In this document: positions 54,310-64,000 of the stretch, in pieces
Numbering within the stretch: the stretch's first letter is position 1
Layout of the letters: each line of letters opens with the position of its first letter
From: Rattus norvegicus
Taxonomy: Eukaryota > Chordata > Mammalia > Rodentia > Muridae
Reading direction: 5' to 3'
Assembly: GCF_036323735.1 (NCBI RefSeq)
Contig: NC_086025.1
Location: 107,398,188 to 107,462,187 of the forward strand
Length of the DNA stretch: 64,000 bases
The notes under the pieces: model-generated
The model's input: the letters and a program-made list of their open reading frames with translations, nothing else
What the model was told of the DNA's origin: nothing
Database searches by the model: none
Translations under genes and position numbers: made by a program

Positions 54310-54465
54310 AGTGTGGGTCTCAACATTGGATATCAACATGTTCCAAGGGGTTGGGTCACCTAAGACCATCAGAAAACACAGATTTTTTGTTTTGTTTTGT
54401 TTTTACATTATAATTCATAACAGTAGCAAAAGTACTGTTATGATCTAGTAATGAAAATAATTTTA

Positions 54466-54590
54466 GGGTTGAGGATTTAGCTCAGTGGTAGAGCGCTTGC
54501 CTAGCAAACGCAAAGCCCTGGGTTCGGTCCTCAGCTCCAGAAAAAACAAAACCAAAACAAAACAAAACAAAACAAAAAACAAAAAAAAAA
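54466..54590 (+). repeat. ID element nested in URR1, perfect 13-bp duplication
   Basis: Full-length plus-strand ID flanked by gaaaataatttta at 54,453-54,465 and 54,591-54,603. It reads ggtcctcagctcc where most ID copies here read ggtccccagctcc, and its tail has repeated AAAAC words. Confidence 0.96.
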
Positions 54591-54802
54591 GAAAATAATT
54601 TTATGGTTGGAGGAGGTCACTACCACATGAGGAACAGTGTTAAAAGGTCTCAGCATTGGGAAAATTGAAAACCACTGTTCTAATCCCTGTCAAGCAGTTC
54701 CACTCCCTAGTGACCAAGTATCCAAATACATAATAAGCCCATGGGGGTCATTCCTATTCAAATACCACAGTAATAAACTAAATTAAACCTAGGAACGCAG
54801 AG

Positions 54803-54965
54803 GGCTCAACAGTTAGAAGTACTTACTACTCTTACAGAGGACCTGGGCTTGCTTCTTACCACCCACACTGGGGGCTCACAACCACCTGTACTTTCAGTTC
54901 GAGGGCATCCGATGCCCTCTCCTGGCCTCCACAGATCCCTGCACACATATGATGCACATAAATTG

Positions 54966-55012
<47 letters not shown>

Positions 55013-55027
55013 AAATAAATAAATCTC
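54803..55027 (+). repeat. B2-type SINE with CA and AAAT tail
   Basis: gagggctcaacagttagaag, ctcttacagaggacctgggc, gatgccctctcctggcctcc, then about 20 CA units (54,970-55,008) and (AAAT)n. Confidence 0.85.
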
Positions 55028-55119
55028 CAATTATAAAATATGAAGATAGGCAAACTATTTGAAAACAAAATAAACAATTCTTCAGACTGAGGACTGGAGA
55101 GAGGGGAGCTTGGGAACTT

Positions 55120-55265
55120 GGGAGCTGGCAAGACAGCTTAGTGGGAAAAGTACTAGTCACTGACAACCTGAGTTGTCACATGGTGGAAAGAAAGTGCTGA
55201 CTCCTGGAAGTTGTCCTCTGACCACCACGCATACAGTGGTGTGCACACCCAGACACTAAATAAGA
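55120..55265 (+). repeat. B3 SINE, degraded
   Basis: gagctggcaagacagcttag, actgacaacctgagttgtca and ggaagttgtcctctgaccac. Confidence 0.75.
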
Positions 55266-55274
55266 AGGATGTGA

Positions 55275-55420
55275 AACGTAGGTGTGGCAGTGCCTAGCTC
55301 TTATCCCAGCTCTGGGGAGGCTGAGGCAGAAGGATTGCTAAATTCAAAGCCACCCTAGGTGACAGAGAGAATTTCAAAGTAGCCTGGGTTAGGAATTGAG
55401 ACACCTTTTCAAAACAAAAA
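55275..55420 (+). repeat. B1-type SINE
   Basis: gtaggtgtggcagtgcctag, ctctggggaggctgaggcag and ggtgacagagagaatttc. Confidence 0.72.
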
Positions 55421-56174
55421 GAAGGAGTTGGGAGAAGGCTAGGCCAAACTAAAAGGCCGCTCACCCACTCACCACGGGGAGTAGGTGGGGTCAGCTGTTC
55501 AGCGTCCAGGGCGGTAGCTCTGTTAGTTGGTTGCCCGTGGCGGGGTCAGTACTGTCTAACCCCAAGGCTGGAAACGTTGCCTGGAGTGCCTGAAGTCTTG
55601 GGCCAAAAATGGTGGTTGCCGAAGGGCTGGCTGTCCAGTCCTGTTTTCCACGTTTTCTACAGAGCTACTTTAGCTCCAAGGAGCTTTGAGTGTTTGGGCT
55701 CGTTCCCAGGGACACCGGTTGGATACTGTGCTGGAGGTGGAAAGGAAGTTAGAGGCCTCCTGGGCTGCCGGCTGCCAGTGAGTGGGATGGCTCGGCTCTC
55801 CCTAATCTGAAGTCTGAGAAACAACTCCCTAGCACCTCTGGTTTGGTCAGGGCTGGGGTCTGGGGCAGAACTGAGCGGAGGGAGACCTTCCTCCAGGCTG
55901 CCTGGAGTGGGGGTGCTGGGCAGTTAGGAAAGCAATCTAGTAAACAAAATGAGGACGGGCCAGTGCTCGGACAAGCCAGAGCCGGTGTTGACTCAGCAAA
56001 GCATCAGGGGTTGAGATATGCCAGGTTTGGGGTGAATGTCTGACCGAGGACAGCTCGCAACCTGTGACAAGAATCAGGTCTCTGAGAGGAAAGCAAGGCT
56101 CAGAGCAGATCAGCGGTCCAGCTCAGTAGTGTGGCCAGGATCAGGATTCAGCACGAAGCCAGGGTCAGGACTCC
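55421..56174. other. Intergenic unique sequence with modest CpG
   Basis: Repeat-free, with scattered CpGs (ggttgcccgtggcggggtca near 55,532). No promoter motif or exon that I can support. Confidence 0.4.
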
Positions 56175-56320
56175 GAATAGAACTGGGCATGGTGGTGAAA
56201 TTTCAGCACTTGGGAGGGAGAGGCAGGAGGATCAGGAATTCAAGATCATCCTTGGCTGCAGAACAAGTCTGAGGCCCAACTGAGCTACTGAAGGCCCATT
56301 TTAAAAATGTAGAAAAACAA
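56175..56320 (+). repeat. B1-type SINE
   Basis: aactgggcatggtggtgaaa, agcacttgggagggagaggc and caagatcatccttggctgca. Confidence 0.8.
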
Positions 56321-56338
56321 ACCCCAAAATTTCCCACC

Positions 56339-56600
56339 GCAGCCGAAGAGATGACTCAGAAATTAAGGACATTTGCTGCTCTTGAAGGAGACCTGGGTTA
56401 AGTTCCCAGTACTCACAGGGCAACTCACGCTACCTTGTAACTCCAATTTCAAGGGATTTGATGCCTTCTCTGGCCTTCTTGGCCACCAGATATGCATGTG
56501 ATATATAGACACACACACAGACACTCAGACATGCATATAAAATAAAACTAAACAAAAAACAAAACAAAACAAACAAACAAACAAAACCCCAAACCAACAA
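56339..56600 (+). repeat. B2 SINE with CAAA-rich tail
   Basis: agccgaagagatgactcaga, gctgctcttgaaggagacct, gcctggccttc-like late part and a long AAAC/CAAA tail (56,545-56,600). Confidence 0.85.
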
Positions 56601-56879
56601 CAAACACAAACCCCACAAAACTCCCTGAAGTACAGTATAGGCTCAGGGCTCAGTATGTGACCAGTTACAGACTGTGACTAGTATTCAAAGTCCCAGGTGG
56701 ATTACAGCTCCCTCTGCTCTTAGGAGTATGACTAGTTTGTTAGTGGGATCACGGCTTAGTCTTCAACTAGCTATAGGGCTCAGGATGGAACTGATGTTAC
56801 AATTAAACCCTAAGGTGGACTCAGGTTAGAGTGGCCTCCTTTATTTAAACAGATGGACTTCATTTTGCCTTACCTTATC
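56601..56879. other. Intergenic sequence, nothing recognised
   Basis: Short unique gap between SINEs. Confidence 0.45.
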
Positions 56880-56985
56880 CTGCCCTTTCCTGAGACATGA
56901 TTTTTCTATATAGCCCAGCCTTTCAAGTGCTGGGGTTACGTATATGCACCACTCACACAGTCTCCATCTTTCTTTCTTTTTCATT
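56880..56985 (-). repeat. B1-type SINE fragment
   Basis: tgagacatgatttttctata, tagcccagcctttcaagtgc, tggggttacgtatatgcacc. Confidence 0.65.
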
Positions 56986-57812
56986 TGAGAATCATCTGCT
57001 CTGGGAGGCTCTATCCTGGGTGCCAGACACCCAACCCTCATGCAGCTAAAGCCCAGACTAAGTTGGGCTCTCAACTGCAGGGCAGGTCGTGAGCTACAGA
57101 GGCAGCTGAGGAGAGCTCAGGGAGGCCTGGACCCAGGAAGGTTCTGCAGAAGGCTCTGTGGGAGGCCTGCACAGGGTGAGTGAGAGGGCATCCAGCAGGG
57201 GTTACTGCTCCAGCAAGGGCTCAGAGACTGGGGCAGCAGAGCAGCACAGGGTAGAATGAAGGATGGGGGTGGGTGCTATGGTGCTGCTCTGCCCCCAGTG
57301 AGGTTCCTGCTGGCTTCATTATCGTGAGCACACTATGTTCCTCAGTCAGGTCATGTCAGTGAACAATGATTCCTTCAGCAGCTGGTGGGCATCTCTGCCC
57401 GAGAAGCCATCCACTGTGGGTGAGACAGAAGCACCAGAGTGGGAAGGAGAGCACAAGAAGCTGATAGTGGGAGGGGCCAGAGCAGTGGGAGGGGTGGTGG
57501 AGATGAGGGCCGACAGTAGATGAGGAAGAAAAGAACTGGAAGGAAAAGAGGGGGACCCAGAGAAGCAGCATGAGGGTCACAATCTGCTGCCCACCATCCT
57601 TGGATCCTTGTCCCTGTAGCTCTGCAAGCCCATCTCCACATTTCTAATTGGAAGACGCCATTCTGGGACCTTGCTGGCCTTTGGTCCTCTACAGGGTAAT
57701 ACGAGTTCAGAAACTGAACAGGTAGGCATTCTGAAGGACACTGTGGCCTGGCCTTGGCCTACTGTCGTTACCTGACCATCTCCAGGCCTGCCTTTACAGA
57801 ACTTTTGGAAGG
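56986..57812. other. Intergenic sequence, nothing recognised
   Basis: Repeat-poor unique sequence; open frames on both strands lack splice support. Confidence 0.45.
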
Positions 57813-57962
57813 ATTGTTTTGTTTGTTTTAAGACAGGGTCTTCTGTAGCCCAAGCTGGCCTGGAACTCACAATATAACCAAGGTCGGCCTTAAATTCTTG
57901 AACTTTCTGTCTTTACCTTTCCAAGTGCTGGGGTTATAGAAATGTGCCTCCATGCCAGGCTG
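57813..57962 (-). repeat. B1 SINE
   Basis: ttttgtttgttttaagacag, ggtcttctgtagcccaagct, ggcctggaactcacaatata and tccaagtgctggggttatag. Confidence 0.88.
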
Positions 57963-59279
57963 AAAAGTCTTTCAAACACAGTGTACAGGTGTTGTCCCTG
58001 TTGGAACCTTTCCTCCTGATGCGGGGTCCTGAACTTCTTGGTCAGCTCCCATGTGGTTTTCCACATACTACTCATAAGGGACTGGCCCATCCCAAGATCC
58101 CTGCTGTCCACCCATGCGGGCACACAAAACTCTGGTCTCTCTGATCATTGCCCTAGGCTGTCTTCAAGGCCAGGAATAAGGTCACCCTTATCCTACAGGG
58201 TGGGGTACAGAGACGGAAGGAGGCCCACCTAATTCTCACCCAACCTGCCGGGTTGGTTCAGCACCCCACGCCTGAGGAGCCCGCAGCTACACCCTCCTCA
58301 CCACTCTAAGAGCAAAAACTTTGACTGCTGGGCTGGCAGCCCCACCATAGGGGATCAGGTCCTTGGGACACCCCCCTTAAGATCTGGAGAGCACCAGGAT
58401 GAGAGAGAAAGGCCTCTCTTTGGACAAAGCCTCAGGGCTTCAAAATGTGAGAACAAGCACTGGGGCACAGCTGGCTTCGAGGCACATGTGACACAGGAAA
58501 GAGGGATTTCCAACTGAGTCAGGGCAAATCACACGAAGTCAGAATTCCAGGTTCCACACCTGCAGCATCAAACAACACACATTCCTCACAAAACCCAAGA
58601 GGGTTTCTGGATTCTTTTCGGAATGCAGGCCCGGTATCTCCCTGGCCTGACAGCTCACATCCCAAGCCCACATTAAGGCTGTACCCCAGCTACCCACCTC
58701 TAACTTCAATATAGGATGGGGTCAAAGGGCATAGGGTGCAATCAGTCACTTTCCTTATCTGAGCTGTGAGGTCAGACAACCTGCTTCCTTACTCCCTGAC
58801 TCAGTTTCCCCACGACTAGGACTATGGCACTGACCTAGGCAACTGTCACATTTGATTCTCTGATATCGAAAAGAGACTTGCAGCTTATGACGTGAGCAAG
58901 ACTAGGATTTGCAAACTCATCCGTACCTGTACTGCCTTTAGACCCACAGGTGAACATGCTCATGCACACATGCATGTGTAAATGTGCGCACAGTTGTGTT
59001 AATGTGCACACCGTTCTGCATGTCCTGCTTTGCTCACTGTGTGGGCTGTGGGCTTTCCCCACTCAGTGCCTGGAATGCTCTGAGAACTGGCACAGACCTT
59101 TGTCTTTGCTCTTCCCACCCTGTTCCCGGATGTACCTTCTGTTGCTCAAGTCTTCCTGAGAAGTCACTCAGAGCCCCAGAGTGTCATGGGAGCTGCCAGG
59201 CACAGGGTCTGGGTCTCCTCCTTCCTTCTGCTTGGGCCCCAATGGGGGAACCTCCAGAACCGGAACCAAGGTTTGTTTG
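57963..59279. other. Intergenic sequence with a MIR-like relic
   Basis: About 58,755-58,830 (tccttatctgagctgtgagg, gactcagtttccccacgac) resembles a MIR. The rest is unique. Confidence 0.45.
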
Positions 59280-59466
59280 TTCGTTTGTTGTTTTCTTTTC
59301 CTGTGCATTGATGTTTGGCCTGCATGTATGTCTAGGTGAGGGAGCCAGATCCACGGGGACTTGAGTCACAGACACTTGTGAGCTGCCATAGGCGGATGCT
59401 GCAAATCGAACCCAGCTGCCCTGGAAGAGCATTGGCTCTTAAGCACAGAGCCATCTCTCTTGCCCC
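59280..59466 (-). repeat. B2 SINE
   Basis: Reverse B2: cctgtgcattgatgtttggc, atgctgcaaatcgaacccag, ctggaagagcattggctctt, gagccatctctcttgccccc. Confidence 0.92.
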
Positions 59467-61205
59467 CTGACGTTATCTTCTGCCAGTGCCTTCTCTCCTG
59501 GTAACTATGCAGATCACAGTCAGCCTCTTGGCCCTCAGACTCAGCTGCCCTAAGGTGAGGAGCCTTCCTGTCCTTGATCCCAAAACATTTGCCTGATTCC
59601 AGTGCTGGGGCTATCTGGTGGGGTTTCTGCCTGCTGATTGGGGTTACTCATGATCCTTGTGACTCTTGGTATTCTCTGTCAATGGGGGACAGAGGAGATG
59701 TTTTATCTAGCTATCCTGGCTATGGCCCTTCACCTCAGTTTCCTCACCTGTAAAATGGGACAACATTCCCATTGAAGGGCTTATGGAGTGGAGGCGGAGA
59801 GCTTATTTCCCTGGAGCTCTCTGGTAAAGAGAAGCAGTTGAGAGAGGCAGCAGGGTTGGGACAAACCGTTTATTCCAATGGCCACAGCTCCCCAGAGGCA
59901 TGAATCTTTCCTGAAGCTTCTCAGACTCTGTGTTAATGCTCTGATCAGCCAGCACAATGCCCTCAGTGAGCAACAGAAACAGAAACACAGCCACACACCT
60001 GGCTCTGACTCCTTATGGAGTTGATGGCAGTGGGGAGGATACAACAGAGAAGATTCCACTCCTGTGGGCTCCACAGACCCCGCAATGACCCCTGGGTAAG
60101 AGGATTAAGAGCAGGATTTGCCTGGTGTGTGGATGAAGAGGCAGGGGTCCAGGGAATGGAAGGACACATAGGGATCTGCTCAGCTCCGGCTCTTGTCTGC
60201 TGCTGAGCAATGTGGTACCCCTTGTGCCTCACTTTCCTTATCTGAGAAATAAGGCTGATGGCCTGGGCAGAGGAGTTCAGAAGGCTGATGGGCTCCTCAT
60301 TCCTCTTACACAGTCTACTCACCCCACCAAGCCTCCTGTTTCTAAAGGCTTTCTCTGCCACTAGCTTGATCCGGGCCAGGAGAGAAGTCAGGCTCGCAGA
60401 GGGCCTCACTGAAGATACTTCCTACATGATGCAACCCTAACAGCTCTGACTTAGGAGGGAGGACCTGAGGCAGTGGGAGTTGAGGCTAAACTTTGGTCAG
60501 GTCAGCCCTGCCTGGCCACGCCCTCTCTGAGCCTGCTGCTTTTCTCTAGTAGAAAGGGCCCTGAACAACTTTTTCTAAGTGTTATCTATCGAGGCTCTTT
60601 CTAAAATTGTCTGTCCCTGTGGAGCTCAGGAGAGCCATGCTGTCAAGGGGTGAGAGGGTGTTTCTCAAGGACTCACTCTGGGCTCGGTGACTCTTCATCC
60701 TCCTTCCTGGATCTCTGCTGAGAAAGCATTGAAGAAAAGCAGAGTTGCCTGCAGGTTGGGCATCCTAGCTGGAAGATGCCGGGGCTTCAGCAGGGCAAGG
60801 TGGGGCCTGGAGAAAAAAACATCGATACCCCTGTGGGTGTCTATAGCCAATGACTGGGGGTGGAGGAAGAGGCCAAGGATGCTGTCGCAAGGGCCCAGGT
60901 TTTGAAATTTGGCTCTGACAGCATCCTGGTGAACTCGATTCACCCCACCGGGCTGGGCTCCACCTCCTGAACTGCTGCCGTCCCGTCCCCTGTAAACGCA
61001 GCCCCTCTATGTCCTGGTTCTCCTACAGACTTGCTAGGAGGAGGATTTAGGACACTCCACTGGGAGGTTAGGTGCAGAGAGGAGCCAAACCCCCACTCGG
61101 TGTGATACATTGAATTGTGGGAATCCCAATCCCTAGGACCAGAAGATGATGTCATCTAAGTAGCTGAGACCTGATCCCAGTGGGCTGTGTCCCCATCCAA
61201 AGGCG
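59467..61205. other. Intergenic sequence with MIR-like relics
   Basis: MIR cores at about 59,720-59,765 (ctcagtttcctcacctgtaa) and 60,215-60,260 (cctcactttccttatctgag). No exon is supported; the 148-codon minus frame at 59,963-60,409 has no splice sites. Confidence 0.45.
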
Positions 61206-61210
61206 ACGTC

Positions 61211-61912
61211 TAGGACTGGAAAGACAGCTCGGCAGTTAAGAACACTGGAGGATCCTCCAAGGGACCAAGGTTCAATTCCCAGTACCCATACGGCAACTCA
61301 CAACTATCTGTAGCTGAGTTCCAGGGAATCCAGCACCCTCACACAGATACACAGGCAGGCAAAACCACAAAGGAACCGAGTCAGCTCAGGATACCCCAAG
61401 ACCAAGTTCTCAGCACAAAGAAGATGCATTTGCCCCAAAGGGACAGAGGTTGAGGAATAAGAGACAAAGACAGGAGATAGAGGACAAAGGAGATGGAGAA
61501 AGGAACAAGGGAGAGGGGGAAGGGACGTTTGTCCTGGGACAGGTGGGGGACAATGCCTGCCTCTAGATAGAGAGGGGAAAAGGAAACCCCCAAGTCAGGA
61601 TGGGTGTTTAATTTTAATTGGATGTGTTAATTAGGTGAGTCAAAGGGGGCTTTTGATTGCTGGACTTCAATAATTTGATAGCTGGACCTTGATAGTCAGT
61701 CTCAGGAAGAGGAAGTGGCCATATAAGGGAATAGACCTTGGTGGCTAGTTTTAGGAATGTGATCTAATGGTTTTTTTTAAGCAAGGCAGAGGGAATGGGG
61801 GAGAAGAGCAGGGCCTGCCAGAGCCACGTTTGCCATGCTCAGACTGACTAGAGTCCCGGTAAAAACACCAATGCACATAAAATAAAAATAACAAATGAAT
61901 CGTTTTAAAAAG
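61211..61912 (+). repeat. B2 SINE split by about 490 bases
   Basis: The B2 body runs from actggaaagacagctcggca to cacaggcaggcaaaacca (about 61,369). Its tail resumes at about 61,860 (aaaacaccaatgcacataaa, ataaaaataac). The sequence between is foreign to B2. Confidence 0.85.
61370..61860. mobile_element. Insertion inside a B2, family unknown
   Basis: About 490 bases, starting caaaggaaccgagtcagctc and ending tagagtcccggt, interrupt the B2 tail. A short aaaac(a)cc sequence is present at both junctions and may be a target-site duplication. It has no open frame and could be a solo LTR or similar; I do not recognise it. Confidence 0.45.
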
Positions 61913-61919
61913 GGGGTTG

Positions 61920-62058
61920 GGAGAGTTTGATGGGGTTTGTGGTATATGCCTGTCATCTCAGCATTTAGAAGGTTGAGGCAGGAGGATTACAAATTTGAGG
62001 CCATCCTGGGTTACATAGTGAGTTCCAGATCGGCACAGAATAAGACCCGGATCTTAGA
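61920..62058 (+). repeat. B1-type SINE
   Basis: tttgatggggtttgtggtat, atgcctgtcatctcagcatt, tttgaggccatcctgggtta. Confidence 0.78.
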
Positions 62059-62825
62059 GATGAGTACCATGGTACTTAAAAGTTAGTAGCTCAGACAATG
62101 CCCAGGGCCCTCTGGTGACTTCTTTAAATTCTCTATGCCTCCGTTTTCCATCCATTAAAATCAGCTCTTCGGGACTTAGGAGGATCATGGATGGCCAGGA
62201 TTGGTAAATTTCTAGACGGAGCCAGAGAGTGTTTTGTTTTTGTGGTTCAGGAACTCTCCCTTGTAAGACTTTGCCTTGGCAGGTATACAGATGAGATCTA
62301 GTGGCCAGAGTCTTAATGGGATCTGGGGATGAACACTTGTATGCTGACATTTGGAAGGCAGAGGCAGGAGGATAGCTGAAAGTCAGAGGTGAGGCTGGGC
62401 TGTAAGAAAAAAAAAGACATGTTTCTCAAAAGAAAGGTTTGAGAGGAAGCATGATTGTAAAACTCCCCGGAAGAAGGAAGATACTCTGAAGAAACACTTG
62501 TGCCCTCCCTTTGGCGATTGAAACAATGTAACCCAAGAACCTGGAATTTCCCTGGGTGTCTCTTGCTGGAGAAGGAAAAGACTGAAGCCTTATGTTAGCC
62601 AGAGGGAAAATTTGTTTACTGGAATGAGATTTATAGCTTATCAGACCAAGTTGCAGGAAAGACACATGCCCAGACAAGGACAGTAGACTGACTAGGACTG
62701 CTAAACTGTGCCCACCTCTCCCCTCTATTGAAGCTGGATCTCATTACTACGCCCTGAAGAACATAACCTCGGGAGTGCAGTGTAACCAGACCTCTTCCCT
62801 CTTAATCTCAGTGTGGCCTGGTTGA
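62059..62825. other. Intergenic sequence with a B1 fragment
   Basis: About 62,330-62,405 is a short B1 piece (tttggaaggcagaggcagga). The rest looks unique. Confidence 0.45.
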
Positions 62826-63040
62826 TTTATTGCTGGGTATGCCTTTAATCTCACCCGGTACTCAGCAGGTAAAGGCAAGCAGATCTCTGTAAGTATGAGT
62901 ACATTGTAACTGTCTTCAGATACACCAGAATCTGTTACAGATGGCTGTGAGCCACCACGTGCTTACTGGGATTTGAACTCAGGAACTCTGGAAGAGCCGT
63001 CAGTGCTCTTAACACACTGAGCCATCTCTCTAGCCCTTTG
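62826..63040 (-). repeat. B1 fragment joined to a reverse B2
   Basis: B1-like head at about 62,835-62,890 (gctgggtatgcctttaatct). Then reverse B2 at about 62,899-63,037 (ttcagatacaccagaatctg, ggatttgaactcaggaactc, actgagccatctctctagcc). Confidence 0.88.
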
Positions 63041-63240
63041 CTTTCCACTTTTAACTGGTCTATTAAGCCTGACTTATTAGGGCTGCGAGGGCCCAGGCTC
63101 TGACACTAATAACTTCAGTAACAGTTGTGTTCTAATAAAACTTTATTTGTGGACACTGACAGTTAAATTTCATATAACTTTCATTGGCCACTAGTCTCCT
63201 CCTTTGAGGTTTTCAGCCACTTAAAATGTAAAAGTTATTC
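63041..63240. other. Intergenic sequence, nothing recognised
   Basis: Short A/T-rich unique stretch. Confidence 0.45.
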
Positions 63241-63247
63241 TTGATTC

Positions 63248-63262
63248 GTGTGTGGGGTGTGT

Positions 63263-63299
<37 letters not shown>

Positions 63300-63360
63300 T
63301 GTAAATATATGATGAAATATATGCTGTATGTGCGTGTATGTGTGTGTGTGCACATATGTG
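63248..63360. repeat. GT microsatellite
   Basis: About 20 GT units (63,260-63,298) and a second, shorter TG-rich run to 63,352. Confidence 0.95.
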
Positions 63361-63482
63361 CCAGAGTGTGTATGTAGATCAGATAACAACCTTGTAATTT
63401 AGTACTCTCGCTCTCTACCTTGAGACAAAGTCTATTGTTCCTGTTGCATATACCACGGCTATCTGGCGAATAAGCATCTAGG

Positions 63483-63765
63483 GCAATGGTTCTCAACCTG
63501 TATGTAGGTCATGACCCCCTGGGGAATGGAACGATCCTTTCACAAGGGTCACATATCAGATCTCCTGCATATCAGATATTTACATTATGATTCATAACAG
63601 TAGCAAAGTACAGTTATGAAGTAGCAACAAAAATGATTTTAGGGGATACTGGGAAGTGGGGGTCATATACTGGGATGTAAAGTGAATAAATAAATTAAAA
63701 AATAAACAAACAAACAAACAAAAAATTCTGTGGTTGGAGGGCACCACTGTGGTGAGAATTTGGGT
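63483..63765 (+). mobile_element. URR1-like hAT remnant split by an L1-like tail
   Basis: ggcaatggttctcaacctgt, cacaagggtcacatatcaga and tacattatgattcataacag are the URR1 left part. Its right part resumes at about 63,727 (tctgtggttggagggcacca). The insert between (about 63,640-63,725) ends in AATAAATAAATT and CAAA repeats, resembling an L1 3' tail. Confidence 0.8.
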
Positions 63766-63941
63766 TTCCTTAAAAACCCAGTTATGTGAAAATGTTTTTG
63801 TTTTAATCCCAGGTGTGGGATATGGAGCTGCATCAGATTGTCCACAGTAGAGGACTATGATTTGTCTCATGCTCTGGCAGGGGGGTGATTCTGCCAGCTG
63901 CAGATAGTTTATGTTTGGAATTCTGGGCACTCTTGACAGGG
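63766..63941. other. Unique sequence upstream of a TATA box
   Basis: Repeat-free stretch just upstream of the TATA motif; may be proximal promoter. An E-box-like cagctg lies at 63,896-63,901. Confidence 0.45.
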
Positions 63942-63948
63942 TATAAAA
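63942..63948 (+). promoter_or_regulatory. TATA box, possible promoter of a gene beyond the right edge
   Basis: tataaaa in ggtataaaaatgcc is a consensus TATA element. About 25-30 bases further on the sequence turns GC-richer (gaggcagcggctgctgctcc), as expected for a transcription start near 63,970. The window ends before any coding sequence, so the gene cannot be named. It could also be a TATA motif in unrelated DNA. Confidence 0.45.
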
Positions 63949-64000
63949 ATGCCAGAACCTTGAGCGAGGCAGCGGCTGCTGCTCCCTCTGCTTCTGCTCT

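Larger units (their letters stand above)
54193..54677. mobile_element. URR1-like hAT transposon remnant
   Basis: It starts cagtg and ends cactg (short terminal inverted repeats) and carries the typical core (tacattataattcataacag, aataattttatggttggagg). The 8-bp flanks tcctaatc (54,185-54,192) and ttctaatc (54,678-54,685) differ at one base, the target-site size of hAT elements. It is non-autonomous, with no transposase frame. Without its two ID insertions it is about 240 bp. Confidence 0.85.
53905..54775 (-). repeat. Older rodent repeat carrying three nested insertions
   Basis: The left part (53,905-54,192: cattgctgtgaagagatgtc-like start, caaggcaggaagcatggtgg, agccacatctcctaatc) and right part (54,678-54,775: aagcagttccactccctagt, gaccaagtatccaaatacat) belong to one old element, related to the copy at 46,144 in opposite orientation. 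A URR1-like transposon, itself hit by two ID elements, separates them. Confidence 0.8.

Noticed and set aside
59963..60409. 148-codon minus-strand frame
   Set aside because: No acceptor or donor at sensible positions, no recognisable motif and overlapping frames on the other strand.

Overview
This window is almost certainly rat (Rattus) nuclear DNA. The diagnostic sign is repeated full-length ID elements of the rat type: a tRNA-Ala/BC1-like body followed by an A-rich tail, several of them flanked by perfect target-site duplications. They sit among dozens of B1, B2, B3 and B4-like rodent SINEs, two copies of a rodent hAT-type transposon (URR1-like), L1 tails and many long CA, GGAA, TAGA and TA microsatellites. 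Nothing bacterial, viral or plasmid-like is present, and no open reading frame exceeds about 190 codons. Most stop-to-stop frames are chance frames in introns, GC-rich promoter DNA or microsatellites.

Layout. A CpG island (about 40.56-41.16 kb) with GC boxes and an inverted CCAAT box is the only strong promoter. It has a clear splice donor on the minus strand at 40,760, so a minus-strand gene starts there with an apparently non-coding first exon. Everything from 40.7 kb down to base 1 reads as that gene's introns with small exons, and the gene probably runs off the left edge: I found no minus-strand AATAAA or ATTAAA left of the last candidate exon. The best exon is 20,570-20,784 (215 bp, good acceptor and donor, 71 open codons). 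Next are 4,113-4,298, 132-290, 10,067-10,119, 26,610-26,694 and 12,172-12,236. I also list smaller candidates whose splice sites and phases allow one frame to be followed from 26.7 kb to 4.1 kb. I do not recognise the protein. All exon calls come from splice-site reading by eye and none has been checked by homology.

Right of the CpG island (41.2-63.9 kb) I see no convincing exons. This part is intergenic or upstream DNA rich in SINEs, with a dense microsatellite cluster (42.3-47.7 kb) and a four-layer nest of transposons at 53.9-54.8 kb. The last 60 bases hold a TATA box followed by a GC-richer stretch that could be the start of a second gene on the plus strand, divergent from the first; its body would lie outside the window.
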